From positions 223,507 to 287,506 of the forward strand of contig NZ_JAGMUK010000221.1 of the NCBI RefSeq assembly GCF_019049245.1: DNA of 64,000 nucleotides, in the 5' to 3' direction. The notes below the pieces were generated by a model. That model ran no database searches and was not told where the DNA came from. It saw only the letters and a list, made by a program, of their open reading frames with translations. Each line of letters begins with the position of its first letter. The first letter of the stretch is position 1. The translations under genes were made by a program, and so were the position numbers. This stretch comes from Streptomyces sp. AC555_RSS877. GTDB lineage: Bacteria > Actinomycetota > Actinomycetes > Streptomycetales > Streptomycetaceae. Of the stretch, positions 1 through 8,287 are shown in pieces.

Positions 1-129
1 GTGGCGGCCCGCAGCGGGCTGGGGACGGCCGCGAACCTCCGCGCGCGCGTGCGGCGCGAGACCGGACTCAGCCCGTCGGCCTATCGGCGGCGTTTCGGAC
101 CGGGCGGCGGGGAAGCCCTGGTGTCATGA
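1..129 (+). CDS. AraC/GlxA-family transcriptional regulator, C-terminal fragment (5' end outside window)
   Basis: Only the last 42 codons are present; the frame is open from base 1 to TGA at 127-129. The residues read as the second helix-turn-helix of an AraC-type DNA-binding domain: an Ala-Ala-Arg-Ser-Gly-Leu-Gly-Thr-Ala stretch followed by NLRARVRRETGLSPSAYRRR and FG, which is the usual end of that domain. Such domains sit at the C terminus of GlxA-like regulators (DJ-1/PfpI domain plus AraC HTH), but the N-terminal domain is not visible, so the subfamily is an inference. The stop overlaps the ATG of the next gene (ATGA), suggesting translational coupling. Confidence 0.75.
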   Translation: MAARSGLGTAANLRARVRRETGLSPSAYRRRFGPGGGEALVS

Positions 130-620
130 GATTCCTCGTACGCGACCGGATCCTCGGCATCGGTGACGACTACTGGATCGAGGACGACCACGGCAACAGG
201 GTGTTCCTCGTCGACGGCAAGGCGATGCGCCTGCGGGACACCTTCGAGCTGAAGGACACGCAGGGGCGCGTCCTCATCGACATCCGCCAGAAGATGTTCG
301 CCGTGCGCGACACGATGGTGATCGAACGGGAGGGTGAACCGCTCGCCACGATCCGCCGCAAACGGCTCTCACTCCTGCGCAACCACTACCGTGTGGCCCT
401 GGCCGACGGCAGCACCGAACTCGACGTCAGCGGCAAGATCCTCGACCGCGAGTTCGCCATCGAGTACGACGGCGGACTGCTCGCCGTCGTCTCCCGCCGC
501 TGGCTGCACGTGCGCGAGACATACGGAGTCGACGTCGTCCGGGAGGACGCGGACCCGGCGCTGCTGATCGCGGTGACGGTCTGCGTGATCCACCTGGCGG
601 AGAAGGAGCGACGGGACTGA
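126..620 (+). CDS. LURP-one-related / tubby-like beta-barrel protein
   Basis: 164 aa, starting at an ATG that overlaps the previous stop. The sequence is a regular series of short beta strands with the pattern typical of LURP-one-related (DUF567) proteins: RDRILGIGDDYWIEDDHGN near the start, VFLVDGKAMRLRDTFELKD at about 26-44, then repeated 'I-D-I-R-Q-K', 'T-I-R-R-K' and 'E-F-A-I-E-Y-D' strands. The fold resembles phospholipid scramblase and tubby domains. Bacterial members have no established function, and the family is small and soluble. The 3' end, including the stop codon, lies inside a duplicated repeat (605-677). Function is not assigned beyond the fold. Confidence 0.8.
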   Translation: MRFLVRDRILGIGDDYWIEDDHGNRVFLVDGKAMRLRDTFELKDTQGRVLIDIRQKMFAVRDTMVIEREGEPLATIRRKRLSLLRNHYRVALADGSTELDVSGKILDREFAIEYDGGLLAVVSRRWLHVRETYGVDVVREDADPALLIAVTVCVIHLAEKERRD

Positions 621-677
621 ACCCCAGCCCGTCCGGCGCCTGTGGAGCGACGGGGACTGAACCCAGCCCGTCCGGCG
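605..677. repeat. Direct duplication of about 33 bp spanning the end of the LURP-like gene
   Basis: The segment starting at 605 (GGAGCGACGGGACTGAACCC and on to CCCGTCCGGCG) is repeated starting at 644 with one extra G and one C missing. The first copy contains the final codons and stop of the upstream CDS. Confidence 0.8.
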
Positions 678-735
678 TTTGAGGACGAGGCCGTTCAGGC
701 CGAAGCGGGGGTCTGGGGGCGGCAGCCCCCAGGGA
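661..735. repeat. Streptomyces-type intergenic repeat with terminator-like hairpin
   Basis: The run CCAGCCCGTCCGGCGTTTGA, followed by a purine-rich stretch and a hairpin (CTGGGGGC, loop GGCA, GCCCCCAG at 713-732), matches a short repeat I recall as common between genes in many Streptomyces genomes. The hairpin could end transcription of the LURP-like gene. Copy number in this genome cannot be judged here. Confidence 0.6.
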
Positions 736-804
736 CGGGACGGGAAGGGGCGGCGGGGGCGAAGAAACCCTGGTGGAAACCCTGCGCGCGGCTCCAGGCC
801 ACCT

Positions 805-1599
805 TCACCGACGCGGCGCCGCCACCCCGAGTACCCGGTCCCTGAGCGCCGGGAACTGCTCGCGGGTCGTCGTGACCTTCTCCGGGGCGAACTCCACCGT
901 GAGGACCTCCTCGTCGGCGCCTGCCTCGGCCAGCACCTCGCCCCACGGATCGACCACGATCGAGTGACCGGCCTGCGGAACCCCGGCGTGCGTCCCGGCC
1001 GTTCCACACGCGAGCACGAACGCCTGGTTCTCGACCGCCCGCGCCTGGGCCAGCAGCGTCCAGTGCGCCCGGCGGCGCTCCGGCCAGCCCGCCGGGACGA
1101 CAAGGGTCTGGGCACCGGCATCGACGAGACCGCGGAAGAGTTCGGGGAAACGGAGGTCGTAGCAGGTCGCAACCCCGACGGTCGTGTCGGGCAGACGCAC
1201 CGTCACCAGGTCCTCGCCCGCACCCATCAGCACGGCCTCGCCCTTGTCGAAGCCGAAGCGGTGGATCTTGCGGTAGGACGCGGCCAGGTCGCCGGAGGGA
1301 GAGAAGACGAGCGAGGTGTTGTAGAGCGTCCCGTCCGGGGCGCGCTCCGGAATCGAACCGGCGTGCAGCCACACGCGCGTGTCACTCGCGGCCTTCGCCA
1401 TGGCCTCGTACGTCGGCCCCTGAAGCGGTTCGGACTCCCGCCCGAACTCCTCGAACGCGAACGCCCCGGTGGTCCACAACTCGGGCAGTACGACGAGGTC
1501 GGCGCCACCTTGATCGCGTACCAGGGAGGCCACGCGCAGCCGCCGGGAAGCGACCGATTCGCCCTCGTCCACGGCGATCTGGATCAAAGAGGCGCGCAC
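805..1599 (-). CDS. Carbon-nitrogen hydrolase (nitrilase superfamily)
   Basis: 264 aa from the GTG at 1599, chosen because translation of the domain begins immediately (RASLIQIAVDEGES) and a GGACGGTGG stretch lies just upstream; the longer open frame would add an unlikely basic N terminus. The Glu-Lys-Cys triad of the nitrilase superfamily is visible: Glu40 in VLPELW, Lys111 in RKIHRFG and Cys146 in ATCYDLRFPE. Family members hydrolyse the C-N bond of amides; this size and the DLRFPE signature are closest to omega-amidase/NIT-type or beta-ureidopropionase-like amidases. Cytosolic, no signal. The exact substrate cannot be read from sequence. It is divergent from the next gene, sharing a short promoter region. 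Confidence 0.88.
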   Translation of the reverse strand: MRASLIQIAVDEGESVASRRLRVASLVRDQGGADLVVLPELWTTGAFAFEEFGRESEPLQGPTYEAMAKAASDTRVWLHAGSIPERAPDGTLYNTSLVFSPSGDLAASYRKIHRFGFDKGEAVLMGAGEDLVTVRLPDTTVGVATCYDLRFPELFRGLVDAGAQTLVVPAGWPERRRAHWTLLAQARAVENQAFVLACGTAGTHAGVPQAGHSIVVDPWGEVLAEAGADEEVLTVEFAPEKVTTTREQFPALRDRVLGVAAPRR

Positions 1600-1783
1600 A
1601 CTACCACCGTCCTGGCATTCGAGCCGTCCACACGGGCCTACGATCGTCACACGAAAGCACTGCCGGGGTGCCTCACAGCAGCGTAACTTAGCGTTCCAAG
1701 ACACCCGCCGACAGCCACCTCCCGCTGGCAACGCCGCCGACGCCACCACCGCCCGAGTACCGACCGCCGAGGGGTCCCGTTCC

Positions 1784-2608
1784 GTGAGTCTGCATCCCAC
1801 CCTCCAGCCCTACGCCGACGCCTGGACCCACTCCATCGAAGCGATATCCGAGCTGGTGTTGCCCCTGGTGGAGGGTGAGTGGAACCGCCGCACCCCGTGC
1901 CCGGGCTGGTCGGTCCGTGACGTCGTCTCCCATGTCATCGGCCTGGACTGCGAGATGCTCGGCGACCCGCGTCCCATCCACACGCTGCCGCGCGACCTGT
2001 TCCACGTCACCAACGAGCACCAGCGCTACATGGAGATGCAGGTCGACGTCCGCCGTCACCACACGGCGCCGGAGATGACCTCCGAGCTGGAGTACGTGAT
2101 CATCCGCCGCAACCGCCAGCTGCGCAACGAGTCGCGCGACCCCGGCCACAAGGTGCGCGGCCACGTCGGCACGGAACTCACCCTCGAAGAGTCCATGCGC
2201 GGCCACGCCTTCAACGTGTGGGTGCACGAGCAGGACCTGCGCGCCGCCCTCGGCCGCCCCGGCAACCTCGACTCCCCCGGCGCGCACATCGCCCGGGACG
2301 TGCTCCTCTCCGTCCTCCCGCGCATCGTGGCGGAGGACGCGGGCGCGCCCCGCAGTTCGGCGATCGTCTTCGACGTCCACGGGCCCATCGAGTTCCTGCG
2401 CACGATCCGCGTCGACATCCAGGGCCGCGGCACCCTTGAGACGGCTCCCGCCCTCGGCCCCGCCGCCACCCTCACCCTGGACTGGGAGACCTACGTCCGC
2501 CTCGCCTGCGGCCGCGTCACACCGGAGGCCGTCGCCGACCGGGTCAAGGCGGAGGGCGATCCGCAGCTCACCGGGGCGATTTTGCGGAACTTCGCGGTGA
2601 CGCCGTAG
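1784..2608 (+). CDS. Mycothiol-dependent maleylpyruvate isomerase-family protein
   Basis: 274 aa, GTG start. The N-terminal half is a DinB-like four-helix bundle (MDMPI_N) with the conserved CPGWSVRDVVSHVIG at about 39-53, where His50 is the first expected metal ligand. The second ligand cluster is VWVHEQD at 146-151. The C-terminal half resembles the SCP2-like domain that follows in this family. Characterised relatives use mycothiol, the actinobacterial thiol, for isomerisation or thiol transfer, but most paralogues have no known substrate. No pathway partner lies next to it. The neighbouring minus-strand MFS gene converges on its 3' end with under 30 bp between them. Confidence 0.8.
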   Translation: MSLHPTLQPYADAWTHSIEAISELVLPLVEGEWNRRTPCPGWSVRDVVSHVIGLDCEMLGDPRPIHTLPRDLFHVTNEHQRYMEMQVDVRRHHTAPEMTSELEYVIIRRNRQLRNESRDPGHKVRGHVGTELTLEESMRGHAFNVWVHEQDLRAALGRPGNLDSPGAHIARDVLLSVLPRIVAEDAGAPRSSAIVFDVHGPIEFLRTIRVDIQGRGTLETAPALGPAATLTLDWETYVRLACGRVTPEAVADRVKAEGDPQLTGAILRNFAVTP

Positions 2609-2636
2609 CGGGGGTGCCGCCAACCAGCCGGGTGCC

Positions 2637-3938
2637 CTACGCGGGCACGTGCACCGTCTCCACCCGGCTGGCGACCAACCGCTCCCGCTCCCTGCGGGCC
2701 GTCCGCTTCCGCAACCGCAGAATCTGACTCACCCCGACCGCCTGGAGCACGAACACCGAGGAGAACGCGACGCGATAGTCGTCGCCGGTCGCGTCCAGCA
2801 GCACCCCGATCGCGAACAGCGTCGTCATCGAGGCGACGAAACCCCCCATGTTCGTGATCCCGGACGCGGTCCCCTGCCGCTCCGGCGGATTCGCCGGCCG
2901 GGCGAAGTCGAAGCCGAGCATCGACGCGGGCCCGCACGAACCCAGGACCGTGCACAACACGATCAGCAGCCACATCGGCGCGTGCTCGCCGGGATAGGCC
3001 AGCGTGACGGCCCACATCAGCGCCGTCGTCCCCACGGTCCCCAGAGCCAGCGGCAGCCGCGCCGCGTGATGCCGGGCGACGACCTGCCCGTAGACCAGCC
3101 CGACAACCATGTTGGACAGCACGACCAGCGTCAGCAGCTCCCCCGCCACGGCCCGTGACAGCCCCTGCGCCTCGACCAGGAACGGCATGCCCCACAGCAG
3201 CAGGAACACCATCGCCGGGAACTGGGTCGTGAAGTGCACCCACAGCCCGAGCCGCGTCCCCGGCTCCCGCCAGGACGCGGCGATCTGCCGCCGTACGTAC
3301 GCCGCCCCCTGATGCGGGGACGGCTCCGGCTCGTGCCCCTCGGGGTGGTCCTTCAGGAAGAGCAGCAGCAGAACCAGCACCACGACACCGGCGAGCGCGC
3401 TGCCCGCGAAGGCCGCCGTCCAGCCGACGCCGTGCAGCAGCCGCGCCAGTACGAGGGTGGAGACCAGGTTGCCCGCCATGCCGACCAGCCCCGCGAGCTG
3501 CGCGACCATCGGACCGCGCCGGACCGGGAACCAGCGGGAGCCGAGCCGCAGCACGCTGATGAACGTCATCGCGTCCCCGCAGCCGAGCAGCGCCCGCGAG
3601 GCGAGGGCCATGCCGTACGACGGGGAGAAGGCGAAGCCGAGCTGTCCGGCCGTGAAGAGGACGACCCCCAGGCCCAGCACCTTCTTGGTGCCGAGCCGGT
3701 CCACCAGCAGGCCGACGGGGATCTGCATGCCCGCGTACACGAGGAGCTGGAGGATCGAGAACGTCGACAGGGCGGACGCGTTGACGTGGAAGCGGTCGGC
3801 GGCGTCGAGGCCGGCCACCCCGAGCGACGTGCGGAAGATGACGGCGACGAAGTACACGGAGACGCCGATGCCCCAGACGGCCATGGCGCGCCGCCCGCCC
3901 GGAGGGTCACCCGGCAGGGTGACCGACGCCGAGCTCAT
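2637..3938 (-). CDS. MFS transporter
   Basis: 433 aa integral membrane protein with about 12 hydrophobic segments, consistent with the major facilitator superfamily. The loop between TM2 and TM3 reads GLLVDRLGTKKVLGLG, a clear variant of the MFS signature (G-x-x-x-D-R-x-G-R/K-R/K). The organisation resembles the anion/sugar-acid:H+ symporter group, but the substrate is not inferable. Its ATG overlaps the TGA of the GntR gene upstream (3935-3938), so the two are cotranscribed and the regulator probably controls this transporter in response to its substrate. Confidence 0.88.
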   Translation of the reverse strand: MSSASVTLPGDPPGGRRAMAVWGIGVSVYFVAVIFRTSLGVAGLDAADRFHVNASALSTFSILQLLVYAGMQIPVGLLVDRLGTKKVLGLGVVLFTAGQLGFAFSPSYGMALASRALLGCGDAMTFISVLRLGSRWFPVRRGPMVAQLAGLVGMAGNLVSTLVLARLLHGVGWTAAFAGSALAGVVVLVLLLLFLKDHPEGHEPEPSPHQGAAYVRRQIAASWREPGTRLGLWVHFTTQFPAMVFLLLWGMPFLVEAQGLSRAVAGELLTLVVLSNMVVGLVYGQVVARHHAARLPLALGTVGTTALMWAVTLAYPGEHAPMWLLIVLCTVLGSCGPASMLGFDFARPANPPERQGTASGITNMGGFVASMTTLFAIGVLLDATGDDYRVAFSSVFVLQAVGVSQILRLRKRTARRERERLVASRVETVHVPA

Positions 3939-4585
3939 CGGACGTCCCCCCGGGCCAGATGGGAGAACCAGCCGACGTGCCGGTGGACGACACCGACGGC
4001 GGCCTCCGCGTCCCCGGAGCGCAGCGCCTCGAGGATCTCCTCGTGCTCGACGAGGGTCTTGGCGATGCGGTCGGGGTGGGAGTGCAGGATGGCGACGCCC
4101 ATGCGCAGTTGGCGGTCGCGGAGCTGGTCGTAGAGCCGGGAGAGGATTTCGTTGCCGCCGCTGCGGACGATCTCGGCGTGGAAGCAGCGGTCGGTGACGG
4201 CGGCTTCGGCGAGGTCTCCGGCGGCGGCCTGCGCCTTCTGCTTGGCCAGCAGTCCCTCGAGCCGTTCGATGAGTCCGGCGGGGGCGGGTACGGCCTTGCG
4301 CGCCGCGTGCTCCTCGACCAGCAGCCGGGTCTCGACCACGTCCTTGATCTCCTGGGCGGAGACGGGCAGGACGAGCGCTCCCTTTTTCGGGTAGAGCTTG
4401 ATCAGCCCTTCCACCTCCAGCCGCAGCAACGCCTCCCGCACAGGTGTGCGGGAAACCCCCACGGCGTCGGCGAGTTCACCCTCGGTCAGAAGAACGCCGC
4501 CCTCGTAACGGCGGTCCAGGACGCCCTGCTTGACGTGCGCGTACACGCGGTCGGCGGCGGGCGGGTGCTTGACTGCCAGGCTCAT
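3935..4585 (-). CDS. GntR-family (FadR/FCD) transcriptional regulator
   Basis: 216 aa from the ATG at 4585; a GTG at 4591 in frame would add two residues and neither has a strong Shine-Dalgarno. Residues about 10-75 form the winged HTH with the GntR hallmark GELADAVGVSRTPVREALLR. The rest is an all-helical FCD effector domain with Asp/His positions (DRCFHAEIVR, VEHEEILEAL) suited to metal and carboxylate binding. It overlaps the MFS gene by 4 nt, so it is likely the local regulator of uptake of an organic acid or similar ligand. A short element TTAGATACAA lies at 4594-4603, just before the start, and could be half of its operator. Confidence 0.88.
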   Translation of the reverse strand: MSLAVKHPPAADRVYAHVKQGVLDRRYEGGVLLTEGELADAVGVSRTPVREALLRLEVEGLIKLYPKKGALVLPVSAQEIKDVVETRLLVEEHAARKAVPAPAGLIERLEGLLAKQKAQAAAGDLAEAAVTDRCFHAEIVRSGGNEILSRLYDQLRDRQLRMGVAILHSHPDRIAKTLVEHEEILEALRSGDAEAAVGVVHRHVGWFSHLARGDVR

Positions 4586-4805
4586 GCCCACAACTTAGAT
4601 ACAACACGTACGCATGATGGCGACCGTCCACCATGCGGACCTGGAGGGCATCTCCGGTAAAGGCTGCGGCAAATAACGGGAACCCGCCCCAGCAGCCGCA
4701 CAACCTTCTGTGCTAGTTACGAGTCACACACCTGCGGCCCCACCTTCTTTGCACCTCAACTCGGCCGCACCTCCAGGGGCATTCGACACAATCGGGGTAT
4801 CTCAG

Positions 4806-5720
4806 TTGATAACCGGCATCAAGGACGGCTTCCAGGTTGTCCGCTTCCGCCGAGCCGCCGCCGTCACCGTGACCGCAGGCGCCATGCTCGCGTCCGGAGC
4901 CCTCGCCGCGGCACCCGCACAGGCCGTCACCGCGCCCACGATCGTCGCCAAGGGCGGCTACGTGATGAACAACGCGAACGGCGCGGGGCTGTACGGCAAG
5001 GCCGCGAACACCAAGCGCTCCACCGGCTCCACCACGAAGATCATGACCGCCAAGGTCGTGCTCGCGCAGTCGAACCTCAACCTCGACGCGAAGGTCACGA
5101 TCCAGAAGGCGTACAGCGACTACATCGTGTCGAAGGGCGCCTCCTCGGCCCGCCTGATCGTCGGCGACAAGGTCACCGTCCGCCAGCTGCTGTACGGGCT
5201 GATGCTGCCGTCCGGCTGTGACGCCGCGTACGCGCTCGCCGACAAGTTCGGCTCGGGCACCACGCGTGCGGCACGCGTGAAGTCGTTCATCGGCAAGATG
5301 AACAGCCAGGCGAAGAGCCTCGGCCTGACGAACACGCACTTCGACTCGTTCGACGGCATCGGCAACGGCGCCAACTACTCGACGCCGAAGGACCTGACGA
5401 AGCTCGCCAGCAGCGCGATGAAGAACTCCACGTTCCGCACGGTCGTCAAGACGAAGTCGTACACCGCCAAGACGATCACCAAGACCGGCAGCACGCGCAC
5501 CATGCCGACGTGGACGAACACCAACACCCTGCTCAGCAGCTACAGCGGCACGATCGGTGTCAAGACCGGCTCCGGCTCCGAGGCGGGCTACTGCCTCGTC
5601 TTCGCCGCCACCCGTAACGGCAAGACGGTCATCGGCACGGTCCTGTCCTCCACGAGCGCAAGCCAGCGCGCGACGGACGCGACGAAGCTGCTCAACTACG
5701 GCTTCGCCAGGCTCGGCTGA
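4806..5720 (+). CDS. Secreted D-alanyl-D-alanine carboxypeptidase (low-molecular-mass PBP)
   Basis: 304 aa from the TTG at 4806, chosen because GGGG at 4794-4797 sits 8 nt upstream and because it places the basic-hydrophobic signal peptide (VRFRRAAAVTVTAGAMLASG ending in APAQA-VT) near the N terminus; a GTG at 4710 is possible but has a long non-signal leader. All three penicillin-binding motifs are present: SxxK as STTK, the second as SGC in LPSGCDAAYA, and KTG in VKTGSGSEAG. These trim the terminal D-Ala of peptidoglycan stem peptides outside the membrane. The gene stands alone with its own terminator and is divergent from the GntR gene. Confidence 0.88.
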   Translation: MITGIKDGFQVVRFRRAAAVTVTAGAMLASGALAAAPAQAVTAPTIVAKGGYVMNNANGAGLYGKAANTKRSTGSTTKIMTAKVVLAQSNLNLDAKVTIQKAYSDYIVSKGASSARLIVGDKVTVRQLLYGLMLPSGCDAAYALADKFGSGTTRAARVKSFIGKMNSQAKSLGLTNTHFDSFDGIGNGANYSTPKDLTKLASSAMKNSTFRTVVKTKSYTAKTITKTGSTRTMPTWTNTNTLLSSYSGTIGVKTGSGSEAGYCLVFAATRNGKTVIGTVLSSTSASQRATDATKLLNYGFARLG

Positions 5721-5748
5721 TCCGGCCTTCGACCGGCCGCACCTGTGA

Positions 5749-5785
5749 GTGAAGGGCCCTCCGCCGTCGGCGGAGGGCCCTTCAC
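5749..5785. terminator. Terminator after the D,D-carboxypeptidase gene
   Basis: Perfect 17-bp inverted repeat (GTGAAGGGCCCTCCGCC, 3-nt loop GTC, complementary arm) between two convergent genes; it could serve both strands. Confidence 0.85.
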
Positions 5786-5834
5786 CATGTCGGCCGTGAC
5801 AATGCCGGGGGCCGGCCTTCGCCCCCGCCGCCCC

Positions 5835-7274
5835 CTACGCCCAGGTGATCAGCCGCTTCGGCTGCTCCAGGATCGCCGCCACGTCCGCCAGCACCTTGGA
5901 GCCCAACTCCCCGTCGACCAGGCGGTGGTCGAAGGACAGGGCCAGTGTCGTGACCTGGCGGGGCTTCACCTTGCCCTTGTGGACCCACGGCTGGAGCTTG
6001 ATCGCACCGACCGCGAGGATCGCGGACTCACCCGGGTTGAGGATCGGTGTGCCGGTGTCGACGCCGAAGACGCCGACGTTGGTGATGGTCACCGTGCCGC
6101 CCTGCATGGCGGCGGGGGAGGTCTTGCCCTCCCTCGCCGTGGACACCAGTTCGCCCAGCGACTGGGCCAGTTGCGGGAGGGTCTTGGCGTGCGCGTCCTT
6201 GATGTTCGGGACGATCAGGCCGCGCGGGGTGGCGGCCGCGATGCCCAGGTTGACGTAGTGCTTGAGCACGATCTCCTGGTTGGCCTCGTCCCAGGAGGCG
6301 TTGATGTCAGGGTTGCGCCTGATCGCAACCAGCAGGGCCTTGGCGATCAGCAGCAGCGGGTTGACCCGCAGGCCCTGCATCTCGTGCTTCTCGGGGGCCC
6401 GCTTGATCTCCTCGATCAGCTTCATCGTGCGGGTCACGTCGATCGTCACGAACTCGGTGACATGCGGGGCGGTGAAGGCCGAACCGACCATCGCCGCGGC
6501 CGTCGCCTTGCGGACGCCCTTCACCGGGATACGGGTCTCGCGGGAGGTGTCGTACGCCGCCACAGCCACGGCGGCGGGAGCGGCGGGCACGGGCGCGGGC
6601 TCCGCGACCGGGGTCTGCGTCACCGGCTCGGACACCGGTGCCGCCGCCGCGTGCACGTCCTCCCGGGTGATGATGCCGTCCGGGCCGGAGGGCACCACCG
6701 TCGCCAGGTCGACGCCCAGGTCCTTCGCCAGCTTGCGCACCGGCGGCTTCGCCAGCGGGCGCGGCTTGGCGGTCCCGGTGCCCGTCCCGTGCCCGTTCAG
6801 CTCCGCCTGGATCGCTGACGACGCCTCCTGGGCCGGGATCTCCGGGCCCTTGCGGGGGCGGCGCTTGGTGGAGGAGGTCGCCACGCCGTAGCCCACCAGG
6901 ACCGGCTGGCGGCCGGAACCCGCCGTCTTCGGCTCCTCGGGCTTCGGTTCGGCGGGAGCCGGCGCCGTCGCGGGGGCGGTCGCCTCCGCGGAAGCGGCGG
7001 CAGCGGGGCCCCCGCCGGACACGTTCACCGCGATGATCGACGTGCCCACGTCCACCGTGGTGCCCTCGGCGAAGTGCAGCTCCTGTACGACTCCGTCGTA
7101 CGGGATGGGCAGTTCCACCGCCGCCTTGGCCGTCTCGACCTCGCACACCACCTGGCCGTCGGTGACCGTGTCGCCGGGCTTGACGTACCACTTGAGGATC
7201 TCGGCCTCGGTGAGCCCCTCGCCCACGTCCGGCATCTTGAACTCGCGTACGGACGCTTCCGTCATCGTCGTCAC
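5835..7274 (-). CDS. bkdC: 2-oxoacid dehydrogenase E2 (dihydrolipoamide acyltransferase), first BCKDH cluster
   Basis: 479 aa from the GTG at 7274, preceded by GAGGAG at a 6-nt spacing; an ATG at 7265 is the alternative. Residues 1-90 form a lipoyl domain with the modified lysine at Lys50 (VETAKAAVEL). An Ala/Pro-rich linker, a peripheral subunit-binding domain (about 205-245) and the C-terminal acyltransferase core follow, with the catalytic HxxxD in FDHRLVDG (His450, Asp454). It transfers the branched acyl group from the E1 thiamin site to CoA, giving isobutyryl-, isovaleryl- or 2-methylbutyryl-CoA, which also prime branched fatty acids. It is the last gene of an E1alpha-E1beta-E2 operon; E3 is not encoded here. 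Confidence 0.92.
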   Translation of the reverse strand: MTTMTEASVREFKMPDVGEGLTEAEILKWYVKPGDTVTDGQVVCEVETAKAAVELPIPYDGVVQELHFAEGTTVDVGTSIIAVNVSGGGPAAAASAEATAPATAPAPAEPKPEEPKTAGSGRQPVLVGYGVATSSTKRRPRKGPEIPAQEASSAIQAELNGHGTGTGTAKPRPLAKPPVRKLAKDLGVDLATVVPSGPDGIITREDVHAAAAPVSEPVTQTPVAEPAPVPAAPAAVAVAAYDTSRETRIPVKGVRKATAAAMVGSAFTAPHVTEFVTIDVTRTMKLIEEIKRAPEKHEMQGLRVNPLLLIAKALLVAIRRNPDINASWDEANQEIVLKHYVNLGIAAATPRGLIVPNIKDAHAKTLPQLAQSLGELVSTAREGKTSPAAMQGGTVTITNVGVFGVDTGTPILNPGESAILAVGAIKLQPWVHKGKVKPRQVTTLALSFDHRLVDGELGSKVLADVAAILEQPKRLITWA

Positions 7275-7284
7275 GACCCTCTCC

Positions 7285-8286
7285 TCAGTACGCCAGGGCA
7301 CGGTCGACGGCGTCGAGTACCCGGTCCAGGCCCGGCAGGTACTCCTCCTCCAGGCGGGCCGGCGGATACGGGGCGTGGTAGCCGCCGACCCGCAGCACCG
7401 GGGCTTCCAGGTGGTAGAAGCAGCGCTCGGTGATCCGGGCGGCGATCTCCGCGCCCGAGCCGAAGAACACCGGTGCCTCGTGGACCACCACCAGGCGGCG
7501 GGTCTTCTCCACCGAGGTCTGGATGGAGTCGAAGTCCAGGGGAGACACCGAACGCAGGTCCAGGATCTCCAGGGACCTGCCCTCCTCGGCGGCCACGTCG
7601 GCGACCTCCTTGCAGAGCTTCACCATCGGGCCGTAGGCGGCGAGGGTGAGGTCCGTGCCCTCGCGGACGACCTGCGCCTTGTGCAGCGGGCCGGGGATCG
7701 CCTCCCTGTTCACCTCGCCCTTGTCCCAGTAGCGGCGCTTCGGCTCGAAGAAGATCACCGGGTCGTCGCTCTGGATGGCCTGCTGCATCATCCAGTAGGC
7801 GTCCGACGGGTTCGACGGGGAGACCACCTTCAGGCCCGCCACATGCGCGAACAGCGCCTCCGGGGACTCCGAGTGGTGCTCCACCGCGCCGATGCCGCCG
7901 CCGTACGGGATGCGGACGACGACCGGCATCTTGACCTTGCCCAGCGAACGCGCGTGCATCTTCGCGAGCTGCGTGACGATCTGGTCGTACGCGGGGAAGA
8001 CGAAACCGTCGAACTGGATCTCCACCACCGGGCGGTAACCGCGCAGGGCGAGGCCGATCGCCGTGCCCACGATGCCGGATTCGGCGAGGGGGGTGTCGAT
8101 GACCCGGCTCTCGCCGAAGTCCTTCTGCAGGCCGTCCGTCACACGGAAGACACCGCCTAGCTTGCCGACGTCCTCACCCATGACGAGGACCTTGGGGTCC
8201 GCGTCCAGGGCCGTGCGCAGCGATTCGTTGATCGCCTTCGCCAGCGCCATGTTCTTGACCGGCTCGGAAGCCATCGTCTGGGCCAT
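7285..8286 (-). CDS. bkdB: 2-oxoacid dehydrogenase E1 component, beta subunit, first BCKDH cluster
   Basis: 333 aa, beginning MAQTMASEPVKNMALAKAIN; its ATG lies one base after the E1alpha stop, so translation is coupled. The longer open frame is rejected because it reads through the E1alpha tail. Conserved transketolase features include MGEDVGKLGGVFRVTDGLQK, the central GYRPVVEIQFDGFVFPAYDQ and the C-terminal PxxRVGGYHAPYPPARLEEE. With E1alpha it forms the heterotetrameric thiamin-diphosphate decarboxylase acting on branched-chain 2-oxoacids. Its length and organisation match bacterial BCKDH beta chains. It is followed after 10 nt by the E2 gene. Confidence 0.92.
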   Translation of the reverse strand: MAQTMASEPVKNMALAKAINESLRTALDADPKVLVMGEDVGKLGGVFRVTDGLQKDFGESRVIDTPLAESGIVGTAIGLALRGYRPVVEIQFDGFVFPAYDQIVTQLAKMHARSLGKVKMPVVVRIPYGGGIGAVEHHSESPEALFAHVAGLKVVSPSNPSDAYWMMQQAIQSDDPVIFFEPKRRYWDKGEVNREAIPGPLHKAQVVREGTDLTLAAYGPMVKLCKEVADVAAEEGRSLEILDLRSVSPLDFDSIQTSVEKTRRLVVVHEAPVFFGSGAEIAARITERCFYHLEAPVLRVGGYHAPYPPARLEEEYLPGLDRVLDAVDRALAY

Positions 8287-8287
8287 C

